64,000 nt of DNA, from positions 39,779-103,778 of the forward strand of contig CALWNU010000028.1 of the NCBI GenBank assembly GCA_944382905.1, read 5' to 3'. Origin of the DNA: an uncultured Clostridia bacterium (lineage in GTDB: Bacteria > Bacillota > Clostridia > Oscillospirales > Ruminococcaceae). A model generated the notes under the pieces. It searched no databases. It was not told where the DNA came from and worked only from the letters and a program-made list of their open reading frames with translations. Position numbers and translations under genes: made by a program. Of the stretch, positions 25,069-33,824 are shown in pieces (within the stretch, counting starts at the first letter, position 1; each line of letters opens with the position of its first letter).

Positions 25069-26142
25069 ATGATGAACGCCAAACAAAAACAAAATTTCCT
25101 TTTGACCGTTGCGTTTTGGGCGGTCATCGCCCTGCTTTTTGTCTGGGGGATCAAGATCGCCTTTCGCCTGTTTTGGCCCTTTTTCGCCGGACTTTTCCTC
25201 GCCTTTTTCCTCCATCCGGCGGTAAACTGGATCAGCCGGTTTTCTTGCGCCAAAAAAAGCTTTTGGTCCGTCACCATCCTTCTGCTGTTGTATGCGGTCC
25301 TTGGTGCCGTACTGTGTTTGCTTTGCGGCTGGGCTATTGCGGGGGTAGAAAAGCTTTTACAGATTCTTCCCCAGATTTACGAAGAACAAATTCGCCCTTT
25401 TTTGGCTTTACTGGAACAGCAATTCTCTGCTCCCAAAACAAGGGGGTCTTCGCCCCTGCAGCTCATGGACGGAATCCTTCCAAAAATTCAGGAGACATTG
25501 GTAGAATTCACTGGCAAAGCGCTCTCCGCCGCCAGCAGCTGGGCGGCCAAAGCGCCGGCAGTTTTTACCGCGTTTTTGTTTGCGGTACTTTCCTCGTTTA
25601 TGATCTCCTTGGAATATCAAAACATCACTCTTTGGATTCGCCACAACACCCCGCGCCGCATCCATCTCATTTTAGCTGATTTGAAAGACTTTCTGTTTTC
25701 CACCCTGTTCCAGATGGGAAAAGCCTATTTTTTGCTTTTCGGGATCACCTTTGCCGAAATCGCCCTGGGACTTTGGCTCATCGGCATTGAGCATGTCTGG
25801 TATTGGGCTTTGATTGTCGCCGTGGCGGACGCGCTGCCGGTGGTCGGTCCCGGCATCATTTTGGTCCCGTGGGCGGTAGTCAGCCTGGTCTATGCCAACT
25901 ACTGGGAAGGGATCGGGCTGCTGGCATTATTCGGAATCGTCGCACTGGTTCGGACCATCATCGAACCGCGCATTCTGGGCAAGCAGTTCGGGCTTCATCC
26001 TTTGGCCACCATCACCGCCATGTATGCCGGCGCGCAGCTGTTCGGCATCTGGGGATTTTTCTTCGCGCCGGTGGCTGTCTTGTATTTTATGCACCTCAAA
26101 GCCCGGCAAAACTGGAGCTTTTCTTTGAAAAACCTATTCTGA
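25069..26142 (+). CDS. AI-2E/PerM-family membrane transporter
   Basis: This 357-residue integral membrane protein has about seven to eight hydrophobic segments and the family's C-terminal core (DALPVVGPGIILVPWAVVSLV, then EPRILGKQFGLHPLATI). The family includes autoinducer-2 exporters and Na+/H+ antiporters, so the substrate is open. The start is either of two adjacent ATGs (25069 or 25072) behind a weak GGGGAA site. AbgT follows 51 bases downstream on the same strand and may be co-transcribed. Confidence 0.88.
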   Translation: MMNAKQKQNFLLTVAFWAVIALLFVWGIKIAFRLFWPFFAGLFLAFFLHPAVNWISRFSCAKKSFWSVTILLLLYAVLGAVLCLLCGWAIAGVEKLLQILPQIYEEQIRPFLALLEQQFSAPKTRGSSPLQLMDGILPKIQETLVEFTGKALSAASSWAAKAPAVFTAFLFAVLSSFMISLEYQNITLWIRHNTPRRIHLILADLKDFLFSTLFQMGKAYFLLFGITFAEIALGLWLIGIEHVWYWALIVAVADALPVVGPGIILVPWAVVSLVYANYWEGIGLLALFGIVALVRTIIEPRILGKQFGLHPLATITAMYAGAQLFGIWGFFFAPVAVLYFMHLKARQNWSFSLKNLF

Positions 26143-26193
26143 CCGTCCTAGCCCCAACAAGCAACCGCATTTTCCCCGGAGGGAGGACCTGTA

Positions 26194-27753
26194 ATGAAAA
26201 AGAAGGAATCACCTGCGAAAAAGGATATTTTTTTTCAGCGCTTTTTAAACGGCGTGGAACGGGTTGGCAACCGGCTTCCTCACCCGATTACGTTATTTGT
26301 GCTATTTTCTGCGGCAATCGCCGTGGTTTCCGCCGTATGCGCTTTGTTTGACGTAAGCGCCGTCGGCGAAATCATCGACCCCGTTACAATGGAACTGACC
26401 CAGCAAAAAATTTCCGCCGTCAGCCTGTTGACCCGGGAAGGCCTTTCCAACATGCTGACCAGCGCTGTCACGAACTTCACTTCGTTTGCGCCGTTAGGCG
26501 TTGTGCTGGTCACCATGCTGGGAGTCGGCTGCGCAGAAGGGAGCGGATATCTTTCCGCCTTGCTTTGCCGCGCCGCCCTTTCCGCGCCGCGGGCGCTGTT
26601 GACCCCTGCGCTGGTCTTTCTAGGCGTAATGTCCAACCTGGCTTCCGACATCGGGTATGTGGTGCTCATCCCGATTGGCGCCATGATTTTTCAAGCGGTC
26701 GGGCGCCATCCCATCGCCGGGCTGGCCGCGGCGTTTTCCGGCGTTTCTGGCGGGTTCTCCGCCAATCTGCTCATCGGCACCATCGACCCCATGCTGGCAG
26801 GCATTAGTACCGAATCCGCCCACATGATCGACCCCAATTATACCGTCCTCGCTACGGATAACTGGTTTTTTATGGTCGCCTCCACCTTTCTCATCGTCTG
26901 GATCGGGACTTTTGTCACCGACCATATTGTGGAACCGCGTCTTGCGCCGGTGGCCTATGCCAAACCAAAAGCCATTTCCCGGGAAATCTCTCCGCAGGAG
27001 AAAAAAGCGCTGCGTTGGGCAAACTGGAGCATGGCTGCGATAATCCTTTTGCTGATCCTTTGCTGCCTGCCGCAGGACTCCTTCCTGCGGAACCCGGAAA
27101 CAGGAAGCCTGTTGGAAAACGCCCCGCTGATCCACGGGTTGATCCCGCTGATTGCCCTTGTGTTTTTCGTCCCATCCCTGGTGTTTGGATGGATCAGCGG
27201 AAAATACCGGTCAGAAAAAGATGTCTGCGCACAGCTGGGAGAAAGCATGTCTTCCATGGGCTCGTACATCGCCTTATCGTTTTTTGCCGCCCAGTTGATC
27301 CATTTCTTTTCCTATACACAACTAGGTACCATTTTGGCGCTAAAAGGCGCCGAATGGCTGGGTTCATCCCAGATCCCGGGCCCGGTGCTCATGGTTTTGT
27401 TCCTCCTGTTTTCCGCGCTGATCAACCTGGTCATGGGATCGGCCTCCGCCAAATGGACGATTCTGGCGCCCGTCTTTGTTCCGATGTTCATGCTGCTGGG
27501 CTATTCTCCCCAACTGACCCAGGTCGCTTACCGAATCGGCGATTCCTGCACCAATTTGATAACACCGCTGATGGCTTATTTTGCCATGATTGTTGTTTTC
27601 GCCAAAAAATACGATCCATCCTGCGGCATTGGCACGATAATCGCCACTATGATTCCCTATACCCTTTGGTTCTTGGTGGGATGGTCCGCGCTGCTCATCT
27701 TATGGATGCTGCTTGGCTGGCCGCTTGGTCCCGGCGCGGGGATTTTCCTGTAG
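26194..27753 (+). CDS. AbgT-family transporter (p-aminobenzoyl-glutamate type)
   Basis: This 519-residue membrane protein has about eleven to twelve transmembrane segments and the AbgT opening (GVERVGNRLPHPITLFVLF). Conserved re-entrant regions are visible as SGGFSANLL and LVMGSASAKWTILAPVFVPM. The family imports p-aminobenzoyl-glutamate or exports sulfonamides; the neighbouring M20 peptidase fits the import-and-hydrolyse model, but that is inference. The start is ATG 26194 with GGAGGGAGGACC upstream. The length is normal for the family. Confidence 0.92.
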   Translation: MKKKESPAKKDIFFQRFLNGVERVGNRLPHPITLFVLFSAAIAVVSAVCALFDVSAVGEIIDPVTMELTQQKISAVSLLTREGLSNMLTSAVTNFTSFAPLGVVLVTMLGVGCAEGSGYLSALLCRAALSAPRALLTPALVFLGVMSNLASDIGYVVLIPIGAMIFQAVGRHPIAGLAAAFSGVSGGFSANLLIGTIDPMLAGISTESAHMIDPNYTVLATDNWFFMVASTFLIVWIGTFVTDHIVEPRLAPVAYAKPKAISREISPQEKKALRWANWSMAAIILLLILCCLPQDSFLRNPETGSLLENAPLIHGLIPLIALVFFVPSLVFGWISGKYRSEKDVCAQLGESMSSMGSYIALSFFAAQLIHFFSYTQLGTILALKGAEWLGSSQIPGPVLMVLFLLFSALINLVMGSASAKWTILAPVFVPMFMLLGYSPQLTQVAYRIGDSCTNLITPLMAYFAMIVVFAKKYDPSCGIGTIIATMIPYTLWFLVGWSALLILWMLLGWPLGPGAGIFL

Positions 27754-27760
27754 CGCGCTC

Positions 27761-27790
27761 TTGATTTGTGCTTCGCATGTCTTTTATAAT
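27761..27790 (+). promoter_or_regulatory. Promoter of the M20 peptidase gene
   Basis: TTGATT (27761-27766), an 18-base spacer and TATAAT (27785-27790), 29 bases before the start codon. Confidence 0.75.
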
Positions 27791-27819
27791 AAAGGAAAAA
27801 AGATAGGAGCGATGACAAA

Positions 27820-28923
27820 ATGGAGACCAGCCGGGTTGTAAAAACATTTTTGGAATATGTCCAGATTTCCAGTGAAAGCCGGTGGGAAGCGGCATTTTCC
27901 CAGCGGCTGGCCGAAGACTTGCAGCAAATTGGGCTGACGGTTGAAACAGACGATTCTGCTGACAAGGTAAAGGCCAATACAGGGAATTTGTATGCCTTTT
28001 TGCCGGGCGAGGCAGATCTGGAGCCGATCCTGCTTTGCGCACATATGGATACCGTCCCTCCAGGCCAAGGGATCCATCCGGTGATCGAAGACGGAATCAT
28101 CCGCAGCGCTTCAGACACCATCCTAGGGTCGGATGACAAGTCTGGCGCCGCCGCCATTGTGGAGGCGCTGCGGGAAATCGTCCAGCAAAAACTCCCTCAT
28201 CGCCCGGTAGAGGTGGTTTTTACCATCTGCGAAGAGGTAGGGCTGCTAGGGGCCAAATATCTGGATTATTCCCGCCTGCGCGCCAAAAAAGCGGTGGTTT
28301 TTGACAATGAAGGGGATGTCGGCACCATCGTCAACCAGGCGCCGGGACACGTTGAGATCTCCGCCACCATCACGGGCCGGGCGGCCCACGCCGGCGTTGC
28401 CCCAGAAGAGGGAATCAGCGCCATTCAGGTCGCCGCCGAAGCGGTAAGCCAGATGCAGCTGCTACGTATCGATGCAGAAACTACCGCCAACATCGGCACC
28501 TTTTTTGCCGCAGGCCCAAACAATATCGTACCGGAAACGGTACGGCTGGCGGCGGAGGTGCGAAGCCTGGATCCGCAGAAATTAAAGCGTCAGTGCAGGC
28601 AAATTGCCGGCGCACTGCAAACCGCCTGCCAAAAATATGGCGCCAGCCTGCAGTATTCAGAAGAGCCGTCCTATTCTGGGTATCAGATTGCCGAAACAGA
28701 CCCGTTGATTCAACAGCTAAAGGATTGTTTACGCGCTTTGGATTATCCTGTGCGCCTGTGCGCCACTGGCGGGGGAAGCGATGCCAATATTCTCAATCAA
28801 AACGGCATTCAGGCCGTGGTGGTGGGAACGGGGATGGAAAAAATCCACACCGTCTCCGAGTACATTACGCTGCAAAATCTAGAACGGACAAAGGCGTTTA
28901 CCATGGCGCTGATTCAAAAATAG
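27820..28923 (+). CDS. M20-family metallopeptidase, peptidase T-like
   Basis: This 367-residue cytosolic di-zinc peptidase resembles tripeptide aminopeptidase PepT. Zinc-binding blocks appear in order: LLCAHMDTVPPG near residue 68, LGSDDKSGAAAIVEAL near 104, FTICEEVGLLGAKYLD near 135 and DNEGDVGTI. The dimerisation domain (GRAAHAGVAPEEGISAI) and the final GGGSDANILNQNG are present. It has its own promoter yet follows the AbgT transporter, so peptide or aminobenzoyl-glutamate hydrolysis is plausible. AGGAGC lies nine bases upstream of ATG 27820. Confidence 0.9.
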   Translation: METSRVVKTFLEYVQISSESRWEAAFSQRLAEDLQQIGLTVETDDSADKVKANTGNLYAFLPGEADLEPILLCAHMDTVPPGQGIHPVIEDGIIRSASDTILGSDDKSGAAAIVEALREIVQQKLPHRPVEVVFTICEEVGLLGAKYLDYSRLRAKKAVVFDNEGDVGTIVNQAPGHVEISATITGRAAHAGVAPEEGISAIQVAAEAVSQMQLLRIDAETTANIGTFFAAGPNNIVPETVRLAAEVRSLDPQKLKRQCRQIAGALQTACQKYGASLQYSEEPSYSGYQIAETDPLIQQLKDCLRALDYPVRLCATGGGSDANILNQNGIQAVVVGTGMEKIHTVSEYITLQNLERTKAFTMALIQK

Positions 28924-29160
28924 GTTCCTTCTGTCCAGGTTTCAAAACGGCCTTTTTGTCTTTCCAAAGGTTTCACAATCGATTTGCAATTTTTTCTTTT
29001 TTTGTTTATAGCCGCTTCATAATCCCACTGTAAAATAAAGTCATTCCAAGGAATTATTCCCGCCGCGGTCATTGGGTATGGACGGAATACCGAACCGGTG
29101 GTCAGGCGGACAACCAATTCTCCCTATTCGATTAGGGTTTTCATATAGCATCTCAACTGC
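28924..29160. other. Intergenic region after the peptidase gene
   Basis: I see no tRNA, repeat or recognisable gene here. A 67-codon minus-strand frame from a TTG (29117) is open but has no recognisable features. Confidence 0.4.
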
Positions 29161-29198
29161 AAAAGCCGGTATGCACACAGCGGTGCATACCGGCTTTT
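29161..29198. terminator. Perfect 16-bp hairpin between the peptidase and prfB genes
   Basis: AAAAGCCGGTATGCAC and GTGCATACCGGCTTTT pair perfectly around a six-base loop. The hairpin is terminator-like in both directions, with short T tails. Confidence 0.78.
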
Positions 29199-29237
29199 GA
29201 CGCTGTAGGAACCAGCTGCATGCAGTGCGGCTCCCTG

Positions 29238-30356
29238 TTATTTTTGTAATTGCCCTAAACTGTTCGCCTTCAAATACGCGTTGATAAACCCGTCCAAATC
29301 CCCGTCCATGACAGCGCCGATATTTCCGTTTTCAAACCCGGTGCGGTGATCTTTCACCAACGTATACGGCATAAACACATAAGAACGAATTTGGTTGCCC
29401 CATCCAATATCCTTCTGGTCTCCCTTGATGTCCTCGATTTTTTCCAAGTGTTCGCGCTCTTTGATCTCAATCAATTTCGACCGCAGCATCTTCATCGCAA
29501 CCTCCCGGTTTTGATGCTGGCTGCGCTCATTTTGGCAGGATACGACGACGCCCGTGGGCAAATGCGTAATGCGAATCGCAGACTCCGTTTTATTAACATG
29601 CTGCCCGCCTGCGCCGCTGGACCGGTAGGTATCGACCTTCAAATCCTCCTCGCGGATCTCCACCGCCGTGTCATCGTCAATTTCCGGCATGACCTCTAAC
29701 GAGGCGAAGGAGGTATGACGGCGGCCGGAAGCGTCAAAGGGAGAAACCCGCACGAGGCGGTGTACCCCCGTTTCTGATTTCAGGTATCCGTAAGCGTTCA
29801 TTCCCTCCACCAGGACCGAGGCGCTTTTAATGCCCGCTTCTTCCCCATCCAGGACGTCCAAAACCTTCACTTTAAACCCATGCCGCTCTGCCCAGCGGGT
29901 ATACATCCGCAACAGCATTTGTACCCAGTCCTGGGATTCGGTTCCTCCAGCCCCGGCGTGAAAGGTCAAAATCGCATTTTTCCCATCATATTCGCCGGAA
30001 AGCAGGGTCAAAAGCTTCTGCTGCTCATAATACGCCACCAGCTCGTGGTACAGTTTCTGCACCTCCGGATAGGCGGACTCGTCCTCTTCTTCCATGGCGA
30101 TTTCCAAAAGCGTCATCAGGTCGTCATAGTCGTTTTCCATCTTGGTATAGGTCCCGATTTTCGCTTTGATCTGACTGATCTTCTGGAGCGTTTTGGACGA
30201 TTGATCCAAGTCATTCCAGAATCCGGGATCCGCTGTCAGCTCTTCCAATTTGGCCTGTTCTTCCTGTAGGCCGTCCATTCCAATGGCAGACCGGTAATCC
30301 TCGATCTGCGGCTTCAACTCCAACAGTTTTCCTTTTAGCTCCTCGAATTGGATCAT
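29238..30356 (-). CDS. prfB: Peptide chain release factor 2
   Basis: This 372-residue class I release factor reads UGA and UAA stop codons. The tripeptide anticodon SPF lies in VRVSPFDASGRRHTS and the catalytic GGQ in RSSGAGGQHVNKTES. The N-terminal helical domain reads straight through from ATG 30356 (GGAGAAACT upstream). It shows no internal UGA at the usual programmed frameshift position near codon 25, so RF2 here seems not to be autoregulated by frameshifting. Length and motifs are complete. Confidence 0.95.
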   Translation of the reverse strand: MIQFEELKGKLLELKPQIEDYRSAIGMDGLQEEQAKLEELTADPGFWNDLDQSSKTLQKISQIKAKIGTYTKMENDYDDLMTLLEIAMEEEDESAYPEVQKLYHELVAYYEQQKLLTLLSGEYDGKNAILTFHAGAGGTESQDWVQMLLRMYTRWAERHGFKVKVLDVLDGEEAGIKSASVLVEGMNAYGYLKSETGVHRLVRVSPFDASGRRHTSFASLEVMPEIDDDTAVEIREEDLKVDTYRSSGAGGQHVNKTESAIRITHLPTGVVVSCQNERSQHQNREVAMKMLRSKLIEIKEREHLEKIEDIKGDQKDIGWGNQIRSYVFMPYTLVKDHRTGFENGNIGAVMDGDLDGFINAYLKANSLGQLQK

Positions 30357-30458
30357 AGTTTCTCCTCACGTTCTACATAAAAAATCCATGGGACCCTGCC
30401 GTGCGCAGGATCAAAACAGCATGGTCCGTATCCAAAATCCATCCCGCAATTTCTTTTC

Positions 30459-30487
30459 ATTATATGAAATAATCTCCCAAAAGTAAA
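30459..30487 (-). promoter_or_regulatory. Probable prfB promoter
   Basis: On the minus strand TTTACT (30482-30487), 17 bases, TATAAT (30459-30464), leaving about 95 bases of leader. Confidence 0.6.
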
Positions 30488-30642
30488 GACTTCCCCCGAG
30501 AAAGGCAAATGTTTTCAAAGTGTTCAAAATTCATTGTGCTTTCCCTTCTTTTCTTTCTTCGGATTTTGTTGTAAAATGGCTTATAGCATGGAACAAAGAT
30601 TTTTTCCGGTCTTGGGAACATTCACAAAGGAGTGTCATTTCT

Positions 30643-31587
30643 TTGAATAAATTTTCCAATGCAACCTGCCCTGTATGCGGCAAACCTTTTTCGGAAAATG
30701 AAGATATTGTCGTATGTCCAGAGTGCGGTGCGCCCCATCATCGCGCCTGCTACCAGCGATTGGGGCACTGTGCGCTGCTTGAAAACCATAAGCTTGGCAA
30801 GAACTGGGAACCGCCTTCCCCTCAGGAACCAACAGAAGATCCCCTTTCGGTCAAATGCCCGCGCTGCGGCGCCGCCAACCCGGAAGACGGCATCTTTTGC
30901 AGCCACTGTGGCTTCCGTCTGGGGCAATCCCCTCAATCGGATCCTTCCCGGGGAGCTCCCTATTCGCAGCGGGGCCCGTTCGGCGGCGGGTTTCCCCCCT
31001 TTGGAGCCTATGGAGACCCTTATGGCGGGGCCAACCCGGACGACGAACTAGACGGGGTCAAAATTCAGGACCTTTCCCAATTTGTAGGCGGAAACTCCAC
31101 CTATTTCCTCACCAATTTTGTACGGATGAAGCAATCAGGACGGCCTATCACCTTCAATTTTTCCGCCCTCTTTTTCGGATGGAAATATCTGCTGTATCGG
31201 AAAATGTATGGTCTTGCCCTGCTTGTGTTTGCCTGCAGCACATTATTGGGGATCCCTTCCGCCATCTGCCTGTACCAGGACCTGGCTGTTGCGTCCGGCC
31301 TGATGGCAGATTATTCGGCCCAATTTGAATCCCTGCTGTTTGCCGCGCAAATCTGCAGCATCTTATCCACCATTCTGTCAATGGCCTTGTGTCTTTTTTG
31401 CAATTGGCTATATTACCGGCATTGTATCCGGAAAATCAAAAAAATCCAGGGAAATGTCTACATTTCCACTCAGGAGTATAGCGCCGCTTTGGTCAAAAAA
31501 GGTCGCACAAACCTGCTGGTGATCGGGTTGTTGATGATGTTTTATGTGGTTTTCTGCATGTTGATGCTGCCGATTTTGATTATTTGA
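30643..31587 (+). CDS. RING-like/zinc-ribbon membrane protein (DUF2628-like C-terminus)
   Basis: This 314-residue protein starts with a RING-like zinc module. Cysteines 9 and 12, 25 and 28, His 32 and 33, and Cys 36 and 43 make a C-x2-C...C-x2-C-x3-HH-x2-C pattern. A second ribbon follows at about 72-96 (CPRCGAANPEDGIFCSHCG). A Pro/Gly-rich linker leads to a C-terminal part with about three membrane helices. I chose TTG 30643 as start: AAAGGAG lies nine bases upstream, while further upstream codons lack a site. Prokaryotic RING-type proteins of this kind are described, but no function is established. It lies between prfB and galU. Confidence 0.78.
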   Translation: MNKFSNATCPVCGKPFSENEDIVVCPECGAPHHRACYQRLGHCALLENHKLGKNWEPPSPQEPTEDPLSVKCPRCGAANPEDGIFCSHCGFRLGQSPQSDPSRGAPYSQRGPFGGGFPPFGAYGDPYGGANPDDELDGVKIQDLSQFVGGNSTYFLTNFVRMKQSGRPITFNFSALFFGWKYLLYRKMYGLALLVFACSTLLGIPSAICLYQDLAVASGLMADYSAQFESLLFAAQICSILSTILSMALCLFCNWLYYRHCIRKIKKIQGNVYISTQEYSAALVKKGRTNLLVIGLLMMFYVVFCMLMLPILII

Positions 31588-31698
31588 TCCGTTTTTGGGT
31601 CAATGTAACAGGGATCGGATCAAAAAGGTTATTCCAACAAAGTACCCCCTTTTCTTGCAAAAGGAAAGGGGCATCCCCATTTTGAGGAGGAAATCATA

Positions 31699-32568
31699 AT
31701 GAAAGTTACCAAGGCAATTATTCCTGCCGCTGGTCTCGGGACGCGGGTTCTTCCCGCCTCTAAAGCAATTCCCAAAGAAATGCTGCCGATTGTGGACAAA
31801 CCTGCCATCCAATACATTGTCGAGGAGGCGGTCCAATCCGGGATTACCGATATCCTGATTATTACAAACCGCGGGAAAAGCGCGATGGAAGACCATTTTG
31901 ACCGGGCGCCGGAACTGGAAGAGCGGCTGCTGCAATCCGGCAAACAGGATTTGTACGACCAAATGGTTCAAATTTCCCGCATGGCAAATATTCAGTATGT
32001 GCGCCAAAAAGAGACCAAGGGACTGGGCCACGCAGTGCTATGCGCCAAATCCTTTGTGGGGAACGATCCGTTTGCCGTCCTATATGGCGACGACGTGATC
32101 ATCAGCGACCTTCCGGCGTGCGGACAGCTGTGCCGGACCTATGAGGAGTTCGGCCTCGCCACCGTGGGCATCAAACAGGTCTCCAAGGAACAGATTTTAA
32201 AATATTCTTCCCTGCAGGTATCCCCCATCCGGGACAACCTGTTCAAGGTTACCGATATGATTGAAAAGCCCAAGCCCAGTGAAGTACTTTCCCTTTACTC
32301 CATTCTGGGGCGCTGCGTGCTGCCGGCAAAGATTTTCGATATCCTGGAGCAGACGCCGCCCGGCGCCGGCGGTGAAATTCAGCTGACCGACGCCATGCTT
32401 CAGCTGGCCCGCACCGAGGGAATGGTCGGCATCGACTATGTGGGCACCCGGTACGATATGGGCAACAAGCTGGGCATTTTGCAAGCCAGTATCGAAGTGG
32501 GGCTACAGCATCCGAAAATTGGCGCCGCGCTGCGGGAATACCTGAAAAAATTGGCGGAAAAACTGTAA
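31699..32568 (+). CDS. galU: UTP--glucose-1-phosphate uridylyltransferase
   Basis: This 289-residue nucleotidyltransferase makes UDP-glucose for polysaccharide and glycolipid synthesis. It has the N-terminal AIIPAAGLGTRVLPASKAIPKEM, the GLGHAVLCAK block, YGDD near residue 130, and the late block EIQLTDAM. Length is typical. GAGGAGGAAATCATA precedes ATG 31699. UDP-glucose could feed the acylated polymer suggested by the MBOAT/DHHW pair, but this is inference. Confidence 0.95.
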   Translation: MKVTKAIIPAAGLGTRVLPASKAIPKEMLPIVDKPAIQYIVEEAVQSGITDILIITNRGKSAMEDHFDRAPELEERLLQSGKQDLYDQMVQISRMANIQYVRQKETKGLGHAVLCAKSFVGNDPFAVLYGDDVIISDLPACGQLCRTYEEFGLATVGIKQVSKEQILKYSSLQVSPIRDNLFKVTDMIEKPKPSEVLSLYSILGRCVLPAKIFDILEQTPPGAGGEIQLTDAMLQLARTEGMVGIDYVGTRYDMGNKLGILQASIEVGLQHPKIGAALREYLKKLAEKL

Positions 32569-32584
32569 TTCGGCGTTTTTTTCA

Positions 32585-32613
32585 TTGACTTTTCCTGTAA
32601 GAATTGATAGAAT
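32585..32613 (+). promoter_or_regulatory. Promoter of rpsF-ssb-rpsR
   Basis: TTGACT (32585-32590), 17 bases, TAGAAT (32608-32613), followed by a leader of about 80 bases containing a small CTGCC/GGCAG hairpin before the Shine-Dalgarno AAAGGAGG. Confidence 0.8.
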
Positions 32614-32699
32614 AGTTTTGTTATGCGGCTGAACTAGCCTCTAACATCCTTGCTCTGCCTGCAATGGCAGGGCCTAATGTCCAAAAGGAGGTGTAACGA

Positions 32700-32996
32700 A
32701 TGGCAAAAGCAATCCAACAGTATGAAACCACCATGATCCTCAACACGAAAAAAGGTGAGGACGGCATCAACGCTTTGATCGAAAAGTTCAAAAACCTCAT
32801 TAGTGAGAACGGAACGATCGACAACGTAGACGACTGGGGAAAACGCCGGCTTGCTTACGAAATCGAGGATGAACAAGAAGGGTATTATGTGATGATTACC
32901 TTTACTTCCAAGCCTGATTTCCCTGCGGAATTGGACCGTATTTATAACATTACGGACGGCGTTCTTCGTTTCCTGACCGTAGCGGTCGAAGAATAA
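32700..32996 (+). CDS. rpsF: 30S ribosomal protein bS6
   Basis: This 98-residue bS6 contacts bS18 on the 30S platform. YETTMILNTKKGEDGINALIE and the WGKRRLAYEIEDEQEGYYV block are typical. It is the first gene of the conserved rpsF-ssb-rpsR operon and has the strong site AAAGGAGG upstream. In other bacteria an S6:S18 complex represses by binding the leader; a matching structure was not confirmed here. Confidence 0.96.
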   Translation: MAKAIQQYETTMILNTKKGEDGINALIEKFKNLISENGTIDNVDDWGKRRLAYEIEDEQEGYYVMITFTSKPDFPAELDRIYNITDGVLRFLTVAVEE

Positions 32997-33023
32997 TCCA
33001 AAAAAAGAAAGGACGGGTGTATC

Positions 33024-33479
33024 ATGTATAATCGAGCGATTATTATGGGGCGGCTGACTGCGGATCCGGAACTGCGGCAGACTCCAAGCAATATTTCCGT
33101 CACTTCTTTTACCGTTGCCTGTGACCGTGCTTACTCAAAAGGTGCAGAGCGGCAAACGGATTTTATCGACTGTGTTGCCTGGAGAAGTACCGCTGAATTT
33201 GTTTGCCGCTATTTCCAAAAAGGCAAGCCGATTCTGGTGGAAGGCCGGCTGCAGGTAACCAACTATACGGATAAAAACGGAGACAAGCGTAGACGTTACG
33301 AAGTCGTTGCAGACAATGTTCATTTTGTGGACAGCGGCAGAAACAATTCCGGCGATTCCTCCGGGGTCCCCTTCTCTGCTCCGGCAGGCAATAACGGCGC
33401 CAATACCGGCATCGCTTATTCCAATGGGGATACGGAAGATTTTGAGGAAATCGGCGGGTTAGACGATCTGCCATTCTAA
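33024..33479 (+). CDS. ssb: Single-stranded DNA-binding protein
   Basis: This 151-residue SSB has an N-terminal OB fold ([20 protein letters not shown] to about residue 105) and a Gly/Asn/Ser-rich linker. The acidic C-terminal tip DDLPF recruits replication and repair partners. It sits between rpsF and rpsR, the standard place for the replicative SSB of Firmicutes. The site AAAGGACGGG lies upstream of ATG 33024. Confidence 0.96.
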   Translation: MYNRAIIMGRLTADPELRQTPSNISVTSFTVACDRAYSKGAERQTDFIDCVAWRSTAEFVCRYFQKGKPILVEGRLQVTNYTDKNGDKRRRYEVVADNVHFVDSGRNNSGDSSGVPFSAPAGNNGANTGIAYSNGDTEDFEEIGGLDDLPF

Positions 33480-33510
33480 TTCTCTCACAATGCAAAAGGA
33501 GGTTATTTTC

Positions 33511-33759
33511 GTGGAAAGACCTGAAAAAGGGAATCGCGGCGGCAGAAAAGGCCGTAAGAAAGTATGTGCTTTCTGCGCCGATAAAATTGAACACATCAGC
33601 TATTACAGAGATATTCCGAAAATCAGAAGATGCCTGTCTGAGAGAGCGAAAATCGTTCCTCGCAGAGTAACCGGTACCTGTGCAGAACATCAGCGTCAGC
33701 TGACGGTTGCCATCAAACGTGCAAGACATCTTGCGCTTCTGCCTTATACCAGCAACTGA
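33511..33759 (+). CDS. rpsR: 30S ribosomal protein bS18
   Basis: This 82-residue bS18 has an [18 protein letters not shown]-terminus, so it belongs to the Cys-containing type, and ends in the typical HLALLPYT. The start is a GTG at 33511 with AAAGGAGG about eight bases upstream; an earlier ATG lies before this site and was rejected. It is the last gene of rpsF-ssb-rpsR, followed by a terminator. Confidence 0.95.
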   Translation: MERPEKGNRGGRKGRKKVCAFCADKIEHISYYRDIPKIRRCLSERAKIVPRRVTGTCAEHQRQLTVAIKRARHLALLPYTSN

Positions 33760-33770
33760 TTCTCAATCGC

Positions 33771-33808
33771 AAAAAATACCCGTCGCTGATGCGGCGGGTA
33801 TTTTTTTG
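33771..33808. terminator. Terminator after rpsR
   Basis: AAAAAATACCCGTCGC and GCGGCGGGTATTTTTTT form a hairpin with a TGAT loop and U-tract in both directions. It also serves the convergent isomerase gene. Confidence 0.9.
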
Positions 33809-33824
33809 CATTCAGATTGCCATT

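Noticed and set aside
28914..29117. 67-codon minus-strand frame with TTG start between the peptidase and prfB genes
   Set aside because: An AGGGAGAA is near the TTG, but there is no domain, and it overlaps the end of the peptidase gene. Too weak to annotate.
32640..32699. S6:S18 binding structure in the rpsF leader
   Set aside because: Only a small CTGCC/GGCAG hairpin is clear; the known bulged motif was not recognised.
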